64,000 nucleotides of DNA from Paracyclopina nana (GCA_019096065.1 JAGUCH010000005.1:3782001-3846000), one strand, 5' to 3'. Positions 26,301-40,469 are shown, counted from the first letter of the stretch. Translations and numbers: made by a program. Notes: generated by a model not told the origin, from the letters alone.

Positions 26301-29300
26301 CTCTAAAATATTAATACGCGCCATTCCAGTGTAAGCGTTTACTCTACATGCAGTCGATACATTATTACATGTTTTTTCATCTGTTCTGCGACAACTCGCA
26401 CTTACCTGAAATTAGGTAGCCATGATTTGACGGCTTTCTACCCTTGAAATGACAGTAATCTACAAGTATGGTAGCTCGCATTGATATGAAAATTAGAGGA
26501 AGCCTGCTGGTTGAAGAGTCTTTTCAAGTGAGTTATTTATAGCTTGAGCCTTTTCAAATGCTATTAACCTTGTAGCATTTATGGCTTTCTCTTCGCCGTT
26601 GTTGAGGCTTTTAAAGTATACCCCACCTTGAAGCCTCTAATTTTCTCCCTGATCTCTGGGAGGTAATGATGAGCCAGTATTCTCGTGGTGCTACTTTGGG
26701 TTCAAGACGCGTTGTCCAATCTTTAGAGAGTAGTAGTAGTTGCTGGGAGCCAAGGTACAGCAGCAAATTAGATCAAGGAAGAACCATTCATCACGGCTAA
26801 ATCTGGGGGTAGCTAGAGGAAAATCCAAGAAATGGAAGATGAGAAATGGCACCAAAGACTCCTCTTCTCAGGCTTTTAGTGAAAATTTAGCTTGACATCG
26901 GTCACAGCTGTGTATGATATGAGCCTAAGGACTCTGGCTCCTTTTCCTTCATTTCATGTGTAGTATTAGTTGTGTAGTACTATGCCAGAAAGTTTTCCTC
27001 TTTTCTAAAGAACCAGCTGCCTCATGCCACATGCAAGTCATTTTGGTGACATGAATGTTTAATGTGAACAGCAGCCTCTTTGGGCTCTTTTTTGATGCAA
27101 ACTTTCTTTCTATTTGGATAAAGAAGCCTTGAACATTTCAAAGTGGCTGACAATTATGATATTGTGGCTTTTTTCTGTTCTAGCCTAACCTCCAAAAGTG
27201 ATATTTAAGAAAAAATTACTTCTAGACTCAAAAGTCTCTGGTCATACTATAAAGTCAAGATGAGAAATGCTGTTTGAATTCAACATTTCTGCTAGCAAAT
27301 GTTATTCAATTTCTTTTCCACAGCCAGGAGCAGTTCTCTTCCATTCAGTTAAATTCTTCAAAGGTTTTGCTAGAGGCAACTGTGACTCGCGTACACACAG
27401 AGAAAAGGGGAATGCTTAATTTCTGCGAGCTGCAAATCATGAAATCAAACTGCAACTTTGAAAGAAAGCCTAGCTAGAATGAAAGTTTGTGCGAGCCTTT
27501 ATGCTACGTATCTCTCTCTCTCTCTATTGTTGCACTTGTCCTGAATGACAATAATAGATAGAAACAATTGCTGTAATAGAGCATATAGCGCACGCAATGA
27601 TGGGAAAGTGGGGTAATTCTGGCTTTCAGCCACATTTCCGGCTCTAACCAAAATCATGGTGCATTGTTCAATGCTGAGCATGCAACCTCGAATTTATGCA
27701 TGTGGAGTTGAGTACCCGTTTCTTTGCTCGAAATGTTCTTGCGTTGAATAGCTGCGTTTATTTGAATCCTTGGTTTCGGGCTTGCTTTGAGCTCCCCCCC
27801 ACTTTTCATGATCTGAATGTTGTAGCATTTTCATCATTAAAATTCCTTGCAGGCTCCCTTTGAGCAGGGTATGATGTGGCAAGCATTTGCGGTTCAAAAT
27901 GACAATGAATTCAGTTAGGCTCTCCCTTCTTTTCTCCGTGAAAAGAGGAGACTGACTGCGGTAGGAGCAGTTGAAGCCTGCGTGAAAACAGGTAGTAAAT
28001 TGAATTTCTCTTTGTTAAGGCTCGTGAAAAGCAGCATCAAAAATGTAGTAGCAAAGGAAGCCACATGGGCCCCCATGCAAAGAGCGATTTTTAATGGCCA
28101 TCATTTAATGCCGTTGGCTCACTAATCATAATTTCCCTGCTGGTTTCCCTACATTATATTGCCATGGCAAGCATTGCTTGAACGATCATTTTATGGTAAT
28201 CACATGGGCTCCTCTCCCCATACTCTTTCTTCAGCAGCTGACTCTAGCCACTGTGGCAGTGATATAACCAGCTAACTGGATTACTTGATTTATGTGCGCA
28301 TTCCAGTTTGGCCTCTGAACCTCGATCTTCTGCTGTCATATTATATCTACTTGTGGTAGCTTTGAAGGCCTGTGAAATTGCCGTCAGATTTTGGTTTTCA
28401 ATGCGCCTGTTCGCCAAGACAGGGTACCAAGCTCGAGTGCCTTCAACGAAGCTTTTCAATTATTTCTCCATGTAGCCAGCTCCTAAAAATAAAGGATGAA
28501 ATGATGGTCAATCTGAGGAATCCGTCGAGTTAAAGGTTTTGCCATCTGCTGCCGCCTTGAAACAGCCCTGGAGTTTCCTGGCAGCCTCATCGGGACCATC
28601 TGAGACTCCTCACATCATTAGGGTCAACATCTTGAGATGGTAGCTTCAAACAAGATGTGGACATAGCCCAATTTCACCAGCATCACATCTCGCATAGAGC
28701 AGACACTTTGTGTTTGTTGTTGGACAACAGTAACTTGGTTGACTGGGTGGATACAAATTAATTATCCTGTGATCAGGAGACCACCATCAAACGATAGCTT
28801 GCATGTTGAGGGTGATCTGGCTCATGCAACTACTACTGCACACATGGTCATCAGTCTATTCTAGTGGTAGAACACAAATACTTTACCAGATATGATACTC
28901 GGAAAGTCTGCCTTTTTCAGTGACCTCAAAACAGTTTATTCGTGTCATTTGATTAGCATGTGGCGGAACTTTCAAAAGTGAATACCTTGGAAAATTAAAT
29001 GTGGGTCCTTTTTCAAAGCTAGCAAAGGACCCGCATTTTGGCTGCTTCAGAGGAAATACCGAGCTCCGCATTTCCCCCTTTGAGATACTGAATGGAAATG
29101 TCAAAGATTAATGGACAGAAACCTAGGAGAACTAATTCCAGCCATTACAACTACAATCACTTTGATTAATGCGGTGGAAGTTTATAAAGCCAGAGAGGAA
29201 GAGCATATAGCACACTGCACAGATTGAAAAAAGCTTTGAAAAGTTATATGCCACTTTTCATCTTGTAGACTGCATCTTAATGCTACAAATTCAGTACCGA

Positions 29301-32300
29301 AATGTACTAGCTGTATTCCTCTCTGTAATGATTAACTCCTCCCACACTGCAATGCTCTGTATATAGTACTATATGTATCCAAAGCTCTGGATTGTTTGTC
29401 CTCCCCAGAAAATGGTTTCTCAGCGTGGAACCTCCACGCAGATAGATAGATGAAGGCATCATCCATTTTGTTTTGCATTCTTTTGCTGTTAGCTATTTGT
29501 GATTGCCCTAGAAGGAAAATATAGGGGGAGGCCTTAGAACTATACATGGTAGGAACATAGTTGTTCTTTTCTGAGATCGTGGGAAAGCCATTGTGATAAA
29601 ATAAGTGTATTTGCACATGAGAATGCGTCCCAGCGGAGAACTAGACAGACTTTTGCTACTTGCCTAGGATATTGTTGTTGTGTCCATGAGAAGAGTTACG
29701 ACAAAAGTTTTTTCACTCAAAGCACAAAAGTCGAGCTGAAGACGCAATATTAGCAGCCAACTATGCCATCATACTGTACTGTCGTGCGAACAGCAGCAGG
29801 GAGGAAAAGAACAACGGAAAAGACCATGTTTCCTGCTCGTTGGAAAAAAAGGGGCAAAACTAGATATGTGCAATGGTCTAGTATTTGGATTACAGTCACT
29901 GTACCGCAGTACTGTAGTACATGGCTGATGCAGCGCGTACTATGCATCTGCTCCTGATTTTTATACACTTATATTGAATGGTCGGGGACCAAAGCCCTAA
30001 TGTCATTAGCCGCACATCAAGGGACCCAGAACTGCTCTCTACCATAGATACTATACGTGGTGGATCTGCTGCTAGAGTTTTCATTCAGAGCCCTAATTCA
30101 ATTTTAACAGGCATCGGCGAAGTGGCTGCGTAAGAGCTGCATGCTTTCGCCTTTTTGTAATCAGAAAGCCTCCTTCTCCCAAATGAAGTTTGCCTTAATT
30201 CTCATGAGCTCGCGGCTGCTGCTTGCATGGCATAAATATGGCACTTAAGTGGTGCTTTGTTGCTCTTGTGTGTTCCATTATGCACCGTGTTTGAGCTAAA
30301 GATAAAAGTTTTTAATTAGAGTCCCTGCTCTACATGCATTCAGCCAAGTAGAAGTTGTACAAGGTACTATATAGTGTATACAGCAACCTTTGCCCAAATG
30401 GATGCAGCTGCGCGAGGCCTCCTCGAGAATTTAACTTTGGTACTTAAAAAGAGAAAAAGCCACCATAAATGAACTGTCAAAGCAAAATTGGCTCTCATAA
30501 GTCTGCTGCAGCGGGCAAAATTTCATTTTCTACCCAGATAGACCTGAGCAAAGTCAGCAAAAAGTAGAAGCAGCAGATAAGGTATGAAATGAAAGCTGGT
30601 TTTCCCTCATCCCACGTCAGAAACGAGAAAAAGAGAGTCTTTGTCGGCGGAAGATCCATATAATCCAGAAGTAGCACCACTCACTAAATCATAGGGAGAA
30701 AAAGGAACATTCTTCTTCACTAGCAACCTCCGTCCTCCACCCACTGCCACAACGTTGCTTTTGTAGAATTTCATTTCAGCTCGGTAGAATACTTTTTATG
30801 GGCCATAAAGCCCAATCAAAGTAGAAGTAGCTGGCTCGTCGTGGGGAAGATGTCATCCCTCATTTTAGAAAGCAACCAACGCGCTGGTGAATGAGGTAAA
30901 TGCACAAGGTAGGAGGAGGAGGAAATTATGTTTAAAAATGCGGCATAGGAGTGGCTTAAGTACCTGGGAAGCTCCTTTTGGACTGCCTTGGGTGCCAAGA
31001 CGTCGAGAAACTATCTCACTTCTTCTTTCCCCCAGTTTAGCCCAACAGAGTGATCCATTTCTGCCCGAAATCATGAACATTTGTCAAGCCAAAAATAATC
31101 ATGTACTCGCCTTTTCCCAAGGGACTCCAAAACTTACCTTCTTCTCCTCTTTTTCTCTCCCTGCGAGGAATTTCGTAGCCCCAGTTCTGCCTTGGAATTT
31201 GTGATCATTAGTCAACCAGCTTCCACTCTATTGCCGCGCCTTCATAGGGGGTAAATGGCATTTCTGAGTTTAAGTGGACGTAAGAAATAGTACACTGAGA
31301 GAGAGATAAGCACTAGCTTTCTAAGTTCATCATTGCAATTTTCCCCCTGCTGCCATACAGCAATGATGCAGCGTAGTAGCCCTTAAAAAAAGACGTGAAA
31401 GGAGCACTTTGCTATACACGTGATTCAAGGCTCATTGAGTGCATGCTTGAACTTTTGTGGTCCTGATATCGACCCATGAAACAGTAAGAGGGGAAACGGT
31501 ATTTCAATCTTCTTCCTCAGAAAAAAACCTTTCAGCCAACATAGTAGTGTGTGTTCTTTTGAAACCGATTGGGTCTCTCATATTACTCTGCTCTTTGACG
31601 ATATGGTACTCTTCCAGGCTTCTTTTCCCATAACTCAAAGCTGAGCTTACTCTTCCCAAAAGTCTTCTCCAAAATTGATGTAGATCATGTGACAACGCGA
31701 CTAGCTTTCTGTGACACACTTGCAATCAACAATTTCATCAGTAGGCACCCCAAGTAGTAGTAGTTCAACCAGGCTTGTCAAGTTACTCTATAAAAAAGTC
31801 CCAAAAAATTCCATTTGCCTCGAGGGTTCTACAATGTTGTACCCCAGTACTGATGGTGCCATTCTGCTATAGCAGTGGAGGAATTCTTCTCCTCCTCTCC
31901 AATTTTATGCATGGTAGTCTTCCTCACGTTTATTTGAGATGGCATTCAGCCAGGAAAAGCATCTGGAACAACAACAACAACAGCAGTCACTGTATATGTA
32001 GTCTAAAGAAGAAGAAGGACTAGCTTCCAGCTACGAAAGTTGACGGAGATGGACTCGAGGCTTCGTCTTTAAGTTTCAACTGCCTTCGCCCCTTTGCAGT
32101 TGTGTGTTCATGTCTTTTTCTTCAAAAAACGTATACACATCTTTTTTTTAAAAAGGAGAAAGTTTAGCTTCCAGAGTGAACATACAGCTTTAATGGTCCG
32201 GAAAACGTCTCGAACGAAAGTGGTATGTAGCACTGATTCCACCTACTGAACATAGCAAATGGATGGCGCATTTTACCCTAGCTGTATTACTAGCATGCAG

Positions 32301-35300
32301 CTCGAAGTTAAGCTGGAGGCTGAAAAACTTACCTTTCAAGAATGCGTTTAATGAGTTTGGCACTCCATACGCAAATACAAATATATATCTAGTAATACAA
32401 GAGCAGCTCTCATTTATCCTAATAACTATATAAAGGTTTTTCGGGTTTTGTCTCCCTGAAATAGTATATGCAGGTAACCTTGTTTATGGCTCCTTTTATC
32501 CATAAAAATAATAGCAGCTAGTAGCAGAAAGCTCAACCCAAGGAAGCAGTGGAGCCAGCAGCGGTTGAAGTTTACCCGAGCAGAACATTATCTTATGCCT
32601 CCAGAATTTTTATCATGTGTGGTAGAATTCTTCAGGTACAGTGGAAAAATGTGCTGCCATATTTCAATTTTTATGAGGAAAGCCTGCAGCAGCCTCAAAA
32701 GTGGTGATCTGACTGCTTTTCAGCATGAAAAACTACAACCCTGGGAAGGAGCTGTGTTTAGCCAAAGTGTGTCAACTCTATTGTGATGCCATTATTGCCT
32801 TACTACCACTCGAGTGAGCATCGCAATAATAACACCGAGCTTTGCTTCATGAGCTCTCCTCCTCCTTCCGTGCAAAAGAAGCACAAATCTTTTATATGCT
32901 CTATCAAGCTATTCATGGAAGGGGAAACAAGTATTGCTGATCAAGGTATCGCAGCATCTCGAAGGTTGCCAGGTCCTGAGGCATCAAAAGAAATGTCATT
33001 TCCTATTTGGTATCGACGCTGATGTGGATCCTTGCTATTTGCGTGTACCCCCTTTTCGCGAGAGAATTACGACATAATTTTGATGTGCCAGAAAAACCTG
33101 GCTCCACCTCATAATTTATGTTTTATCCAAAGGCCGAAGCAATTTCGCAGCAGTAGTATCGAGAAATGCTTCCGGAAGTGGAAGTCGCACGTTCATAAGT
33201 CATGGTATCGAGTTTCCACTCCTGATCATATCATTTTGAAAAACCTCTTTCACTCCTTCCACAGCTGCTGCTTTACTGTAGCAGTTTGCTATGGTTTGCT
33301 GAGCTTCTTTTTTGCCCAATAAATCGGTCTCTATGGCTGGGCTTCTTGCCTGATATTTATGAGGTGGTTGTAGTATATTTATTACTGCTATCCTTTCCGT
33401 GCTTGCTTTTTTCGATGGTTCCAAATTGGAAGGAGTAGACCATCCCTCTTCGCGGAAAGTGGTGTATTTAATTAGATGAGACTCTTCTGCGTTGTTGTTT
33501 TCTTACGTACATGCATGGAATACCTCGTTTTGTTCTAGAATAATTGGGAGCTAAAAGTGTCATAATGTACGTACTATGTTCACGGTTGCCCAAAAAACGC
33601 TTGCACTTTTAAAAGATCTCATTGGTGTGTGTAACTATCATGCCTACTTTATAAATAATTGAGTCAGCTGATTTAAAGTATCAGATAGACCTAATCCTAT
33701 GAAAATGTTGCTCGCCCTCCTGCTTTAAAGTTGAAAGTCTGACGTTATCTAGCAATAAGCAATTTCTAGTTTCCCTAAACGACGTTTTTTCATAATTAAA
33801 AGAGTGGTATCATACATGAACTTGGCGTTAATGATAGTTTAAGATTTTTGATGAAAGATATTTCAGATATGATGACAAAAGCTTTTTTTGCTGCCTTAGA
33901 AGAAAGCTGATGGCCTTTAAGTTTATTGCTCTCACCATGCATGGAGCTCTGCAAAACCACAGAAGTTAGTTTGAAGCAGAATCTAGATCTAGGTTATTTG
34001 CTTGTTTCTCACTATCCATTTCTCAACGGGAGCGTTTTTTCTTACAAAAAAGGAAAGGGGAGTGTTGTAGCTAGCTTGCATTAAGCATCTCTGTTAAATG
34101 GGAGCAGCTCGAGCTCTCTGGCAATTTTTTGGCCATTTCAAGACACGGTTCTTTTCTTGTTTTGCAGCGAGTCAGAAGGAGTGCCAAGCACAGCCATCCG
34201 TGAAATATCCCTACTCAAAGAATTGGACCACCCTAATGTGGTTCAGCTTTTGGACGTGATCCATGCTGACCAAAAACTGTACCTGGTTTTCGAGTACCTC
34301 GACATGGACCTCAAGAAACACATGGACGATTATTGCAGCAAAAACGATGGTTGGCCAGGTCTCCCACCAGACCTGTCAAAGGTATGCAAATTAATGAATC
34401 TCCTACACTTACCCTTTATTGGTTTTCCGGCCACATATGCACTGGATGTTGACAGTTTCCTGGATTTGTCACACCAGACTTTCTTTCACAGCAGTGCATA
34501 CCATATGCACCATAAATAGTATATGGAAACGCTCAAGTGAAAGCAGCCTGGTGGTGACATCAGTTTCTCAACTAATTGAACCTTTTCTGCTTTTACGAAG
34601 AATATTATGCGCAGCTATTAATGAATCGAGGTAGAATAGAAGGGGGTAGCTACAATGATGGATTCCCTGCCATTTGCCAGGCATAATTGGGAATATGATG
34701 AACCAGAACACTTTAAAATTCGTTCAAAATGGCAAGGGGAAACTATTTCGAGGGAAACGTGCCGTAACCTATTTTACATCTCACATCAAAGCATTGAAAT
34801 TGGCAGCTTTCCTCTTTTGCTGCTGGCTTAATCCATAGCTGCCAAAAGTCCAAAACTTGGCTCTAATTTTCAAGCTCCCCTGAGCTGTTCATGGATGAAA
34901 AGATACTCTTTGACTAGATGATGGAAAGTTGGCACAAAATCAGACCACCATTATTGAATCTGCTCCTGAGAGCAGAGGGTTGTGTTCCATTAAAGTGAGA
35001 GAGGTGCGAGCATTGCAATTAAAGCACATTTATATTAGGATAATTCTATTTCGCGTCAGGCTATGTCCCCGTTGCTGCTGTGTCATCGTCATTATTTCTT
35101 TGCAAAGAAAGCACGCTCAACCCTTTCTTCAGTGAAGCTACTTCTTTAGCATATTTGAATTGCAAACGAAGCGCTCCTCTTCTTAGTTGAGTACTACTAT
35201 GTAGTATGGGAAACTTGGCCCGATTGTTACTCTTTCCACTTTACCCTTCTAGGCAACTGCTTTCACTTTTGAAGAGCAAATTTTCGCAGGCATCATCAAT

Positions 35301-38300
35301 TGTCAAATATACTATATGCTTTCAATGAGGATGAGGCCAGTACGCGCGCAAAAAGCTCAGCTTCACGCATTATTTGACAAAGGCAGAAAGCAACTAGAAG
35401 ATGATGTGAGGTTAGAAAGCAGCTACTGAAGGTTCGAGATAAATTACCGTTAGCCTGGGATTTGAATGCAGCCCACTAATACTGACGATGGTAATGAAAG
35501 ACGGGAAACATGAGAAGAGCATCAGTAGTAGCATATACCTAAGAATTCATTAATCTTCACAAAAAGAAGCTAAGTAGGTCTTGATCTTGGGGGGAAACCT
35601 AATCTGTAATAACCGGATAGATGTCAGCTTTGCGCTCGCTCGTTTTCTTGACAGAAGCAGAAATGTAAGGTATCATTCTCTTGTGTGTTACTATTCTTTT
35701 TGGGAACAATGCTCGCGTTATCCACCCCTCAACAACAAATAGCCACCAAAGTATCGAGTTAGAAAGCAATCAATGCTCAATGTGCATGCTTCCATATGGT
35801 ACCCTTCTCTTTTATTATCCTTTGTAGTACCAAACCACAACTGCTCCGCATGCATGATTTTTTTTGCTGCTTGCAGAGTTACCTGAGGCAACTATTAGAT
35901 GGAATTGCGTACTGCCACGAACATGGGCTTTTGCACCGAGACCTGAAACCTCAAAACTTGCTCATTGACAATAGAGGATGCATTAAGCTGGCGGATTTTG
36001 GCCTCGCTCGAGCATTTGGCGTGCCCATGAGGGCTTACACTCACGAGGTCATCACACTGTGGTATCGATCTCCGGAAATTCTCCTTGGCACAAAAACTTA
36101 CGATATGGCTGTGGATGTGTGGAGCTTGGGTTGCATTTTCTCCGAAATGGTACGCATATTTTTTAAAGGGAGCGCAAAAAACTATAAATAGGACATGCTA
36201 TATGCTTAATTTGATTCAGTCTCTTAACGAAATAATGCTTGTAATCGCGCGCGCGCATGTTATTCGTGTGGTTCGAAATCAGCTTACTCTTGCTTTTGTG
36301 CCATTATGGCAGCATAATAATTACTTCACAATTGGATCGGCTGGAAAGGATATTATAGGATAATAATGGTCATAAATCCGGATTTTCGGCCGCAGTATAT
36401 AGCAAGCATTATATGAGCTCGCGTAGTCGTTTTCATCACCACACGCGCATGCAGGCCGAGCTTTTATTCTAGCATAGAAGCTGGTAGCTTTTCGGCATGA
36501 AATCTTAATTATTTCGTGTGCAGATAGTAGATGATGAGCGGTTTGGGGGGTAAACCGCCACCATGACTCATGAGTAGTGTAGTAGATACATTATATGCGC
36601 GCGCGACTTCATCATCATTGTTGTAGGCTCCTCGCAGCTTGGTTTTGGCGAGGTTCAACCACGAATAAATGTGGTGCAAACAGCCCAATTGGGACGGAAG
36701 GAAGTTGGCTGGTTGGTTAGGGGAAAAGGATGAAAAGAGATGAAGTAAGGCATCAAATGAAGGGAGTTCCTTTTCACCAGGCGCTAGCTCCTCTCCACAG
36801 TAAATATAACTTGATTTAGACCTCCAGCATGAATAGCAATGCACAAGCATACGTGAGAAGAACTTCTCATTCCATTCTGAAGATGCCACTTTTATGATAG
36901 CCGCAATATCACTTTCCCTCTTGGCCGTTTCTGCTTTATACGAGAGTGGGTAAGCTGGGGAAGCTTCTCCTTCATCTTTTATTTTGCTGAGACGTTCCAA
37001 GCCTTTTTAGCTAGCTAGTGCTGGAGGGTTTTACTGCCTAAAAAGTCCGAAACCATGCAGTTTTCAGCAACGAAGAAGCGAGAGTGCGTGACATGCAAAC
37101 CAGCATATTGCGAGGCGTACTCTCTTAAAATGCAGCCCTCAATTCCATTAGCTGGATACAATCAAAGTATTTTTAGCTGGTTTTTTTCTGTCTCTCTGTA
37201 TTATTGGCTTTCTGCTCAAGTGATTGGCGGAAGTTTATTTGCGCTACTCTTTTGTTTTTAGAGTAAGCCAACATCAGAAGAAGAAGCTCTAGCAGTATTT
37301 TCTCAAATGGGATCTAGCTGTTTTGTAGGATAGGAGATAGTAGGGACAACAATCACCCCCTCAAAATGTCGGTCAGACCAATGTTGTGGGGTCCAGGCAA
37401 GCAAATTCTTTTTGGAACCGGCTAGTGCGCGCGCGTGCGTGCGTTGGAAGAAGACGTATCACAGCCTACTTTCGCGGCTGGCAGCCCGCACTTTTATCGT
37501 GTGATAAGTAGGAAATAAAGGAGGTAGGGGAAGTAAGTCACGTAGCCAGTCCGAATCTCACGTGGGCTTTGAATCTCCTGGTTTGCTCGGCATCTGGATG
37601 GATTTAGTTTTCTGCTCAACAATTTTTCAGCTCACTAAGCATCCGCTCTTCCCTGGAGATAGCGAGATTGATCAGCTCTTCCGGATCTTTCGCACGCTTG
37701 GTACACCTGACGGTAAGATTGACTTTACTTCGATTATGGGAAAGCCACCAGACGACTTCACAACCATTACTCAAGGCACTTTTTGCTAATGCTTACTTTG
37801 CTATACCCACTCAGCGAAATGGGGATGATCGAATGAGGTTTGGGCTTTCATGAGATTACTGCTGCTTTTTTCCGCGAATTGAAAGCTGGGATTTAGGGAA
37901 AGTGATTTGTTGGGATATACTACGCACTATAAAACCACGAGAAGAAGGGGAATATGATTAGGCAGAGGATCTCGCGTAAAAGCTACAAAGCTGCAAATGA
38001 ACAACGTGAAGTATGCTCAAAATTGGCCTGGTTGTGAAGCATTGCAATTTCCATTTTCCTTCTGAAGACGTAAAAAAGCCCTCTCTCACTTTGAAACTCC
38101 TTTCTCTTGCAAATGTCTGTTGATATAAGCATTACGAGGCTATGCAAATAGCACTCGTGCTGCCTTCATCTTGGATTGTTTTTGCTCTTCCATACCCATA
38201 CATTGTTTGCTTTTCAGAGACGTCGTGGCCTGGGGTGTCCAAGTTGCCCGATTTCAAAGCTCAATTTCCCAGGTGGGAGCCTCAAAGCTTGTCAACAATC

Positions 38301-40267
38301 CTCCCGGCCTCGTTGAGCGACCATGGAAAAGATCTGTTCAAGGTGAGTGGTGTGCTGAAGTGACTATGCAAAAACATAGGCTCCGACAATGATGCTCCAT
38401 TATGCGAATGCACTTTTGCAACACTTCAATAGATTAGTTTGCAAAAATCATGTCATTCTGGCCGAAAACTCTGCTAGATATTCTGGGTTTATTTTCGACA
38501 ATGGATTCGTATCAGGTGTGGTAGGTTGCGAGGCAATCATGTATTATGGGAAAACTTATCTTGAGCTTTTTATTGCCCCAGAGAATTTGGCTGAAAGATA
38601 GTGGAGAAAAAGTACAATTTTCTGCTACTTTATGGAATGGCACATCATCGTGAGTTGTGTTGTTGTTTTGAGAAGGAGGAAAAACTTTTGGTTAGCTGGT
38701 GAAAGATCGTCGACTCAAATTTGCTTCCAATTTTGAGTATCAGTCAAGAGGAAAATTGAGAAAGCTCCTTTCAGCTTGTAGAATGACATGCTTGAAAAAA
38801 GACTGATAAGAAGACGAAAAAACGTCAGAGAAGGGCTCATGCTAATTATGGCTGTTTTCCCCTATTTTCTGTCGGCAGATGTCGACTCGCAGGATCAAAA
38901 CTTATGCTCGAATTCGGAATTCACCTGATTAAAACTGTTGATGTAGCTAGTTGATGTAGAGAGACGCGCAACTTTGGGTCCTCGCTGAGTGTTTCGAAAG
39001 TTGGCCCTTATTTTTTTTCACGGAGGCTGAGCAACAAATTATAATCTATTCTTTCATATAAAGCCTCATTGATCCCGCGTGAAGAAGAGGCTGAGTAGGA
39101 AAAACTCTGGTTCTAGTAGTCGCGAGCTGGAACAGCAAGAAAAAGCTCCCTAATCTCAAATAGCAGCTCGGAAAAAAAGTCGAGCCCAAAGAAAAGCTGA
39201 GGAAGTTTTGTCATCTCAAATAATTAGACTCAGTTGTTGTGCCATCCCCCGACTTTATCCAGTTTCTGCGAGCATCACTGAAATAATTAGACTTTCCTTT
39301 TCATATGTTGCTTAGTCTACCTGACTGCACTGTAGAGAAGTTATCAGGGGAAATCTAGACAAGAGCTAATAAACGTTTGAAAATGACTTCGAGGGCAACA
39401 ATGATAATAGCATTATTGTGATAGATCGAGCAGCTATTGCTATGTAGTAGCATAGACTACTAGTTCTGGCTGACACATAGTGAGTGAGGAACTAATCTCA
39501 TTAATTTTGGCCTCCTTTGTGCCCTTCTCACTCAAGTTCTTTCTCGGCTCGCGCACGAGCCATTCATTATTTTTGGCTCAATCCCTTCTCATCATGTCGC
39601 ACAGATCCCTGCGCTCACATCTACTCAGTATTCCCCACTAAAGAGCGCGTAGCATCGCGCCATAAGGCTTTTTATGGCATTTTAAGGCGGATTTACTTAT
39701 GGACGCGCATCCAAACAACTACAACAGCTTTTATGCTGCGCTCCTCCCCTGCATAATGATGCCACAATCATCGTGTGGCATTGAGAAATGTCTCTGCTCT
39801 GCCAAGCGAAGCCCACTCATAATTCCAGATTTGAAAATGCTACGCAATTCATTTGAACTATACGGCTTACTTCACTGCATACATGCAGATTGCATTGAGC
39901 TCTATTGAAGGAAATGCACGCGAGAAAGTCGTAATGAATGCAGCTTGACGGATCATGACTTCTGTAGTGTAATGCTTCGAGCCGTAGCCTATGCTGCAAT
40001 ATAATTAAGTGGTGAAGACCAACTCTGGATGGTAATGGCATCCCTCCAAAAAATGGGCGGATTACAAATGGTCGTGGAGCTTGCCTCAATGACCCCCCTA
40101 TAAAGTGAAGAGGATAATTTCCAACACTTTTACTGATAGTCTTATTTTCTCTCTCCCTTCAGAAACTGTTGATCTATGATCCTGCGAAGAGGATCACTGC
40201 CAAAGAGGCTTTGGCCCATCCCTATTTTGGAGATATGAAGACCAATCGAGACGAAAAGTTGGCCTGA
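11337..40267 (+). CDS. Cyclin-dependent kinase, CDK2/CDK1 type
   Basis: Six exons (11337-11452, 34168-34381, 35877-36149, 37631-37712, 38218-38342, 40163-40267) give 304 aa. Visible are the G-loop GEGTYG (11-16) with inhibitory T14/Y15, K33, PSTAIRE (45-51), HRDLKPQN (130-137), DFG (150-152), the activation-loop Thr in YTHEV (T165) and WYRSPE. All catalytic residues are present. [22 protein letters not shown] resembles CDK2, while [10 protein letters not shown] resembles CDK1. About five extra residues precede SYLRQ relative to human CDK2. It should bind a cyclin and phosphorylate S/T-P sites in the nucleus to drive the cell cycle. Intron 1 is 22.7 kb, and introns 2-5 (about 0.5-1.8 kb) are also long. 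After the TGA the frame continues for 31 codons of protein-like sequence. Confidence 0.95.
15808..16096. mobile_element. Possible MITE with 13-bp inverted ends
   Basis: ATGCCCTGTTCAT at 15808-15820 is matched by its exact inverse complement at 16084-16096, 289 bp apart. The core CCCTGTTCA resembles the Harbinger-like MITE at 5057. No clean target duplication is visible, so chance is not excluded. Confidence 0.35.
25816..25840. repeat. TTC microsatellite
   Basis: Eight tandem TTC triplets in the long CDK intron. Confidence 0.8.
34382..40162 (+). other. Remaining CDK introns
   Basis: Introns 34382-35876, 36150-37630, 37713-38217 and 38343-40162 hold the same AT-rich, trinucleotide-rich sequence as intron 1. 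An open frame on the minus strand at 36509-37000 begins at TTG and has no recognisable domain. No further gene seen. Confidence 0.6.
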
Positions 40268-40363
40268 GAGAATGCCTTCAAGCAGATAAAAGGCAAGCGG
40301 AGAAGGAAGACCAGCAGCAGTAGCAGCGACTCTCCTGGTAATAGCAACGATGATGACGACTAA
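40268..40363 (+). other. In-frame protein-like extension after the CDK stop codon
   Basis: Directly after the TGA at 40265-40267, the same frame stays open for 31 codons and ends at TAA (40361-40363). The predicted peptide has a basic cluster (KGKRRRK), a Ser run written with mixed codons (AGC AGC AGT AGC AGC) and an acidic end (GAT GAT GAC GAC). This could be a readthrough tail, a formerly coding tail, or 3' UTR by chance. Confidence 0.45.
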
Positions 40364-40469
40364 AATCCCACCACTTTTTCCCTTTTGCTTGCTTGAAAAC
40401 TTTCTCCGAGATCCAATTTGGGGACGAGGCTGCTTATCGCTCTTTGTTTGCCTTTGTGCTCCTCTGATA

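Larger units (their letters stand above)
11453..34167 (+). other. 22.7-kb first intron of the CDK gene
   Basis: From the GTGAGT donor after codon 38 to the TTTTGCAG acceptor before the PSTAIRE exon. The sequence is AT-rich with frequent CTGCTG/AGCAGC and TAGTAG runs, plus simple repeats (GTC near 12784-12802, TTC at 25816-25840, TC near 27511-27525, AAC near 31969-31982). No protein domain is recognisable in any open frame longer than 60 codons. One candidate MITE lies inside. No other gene seen. Confidence 0.7.

Noticed and set aside
36509..37000. 163-codon open frame on the minus strand in CDK intron 3
   Set aside because: Starts at TTG, has no recognisable domain, and lies wholly in an intron with the same texture as the others. 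An open frame this long is rare but possible by chance in 64 kb.
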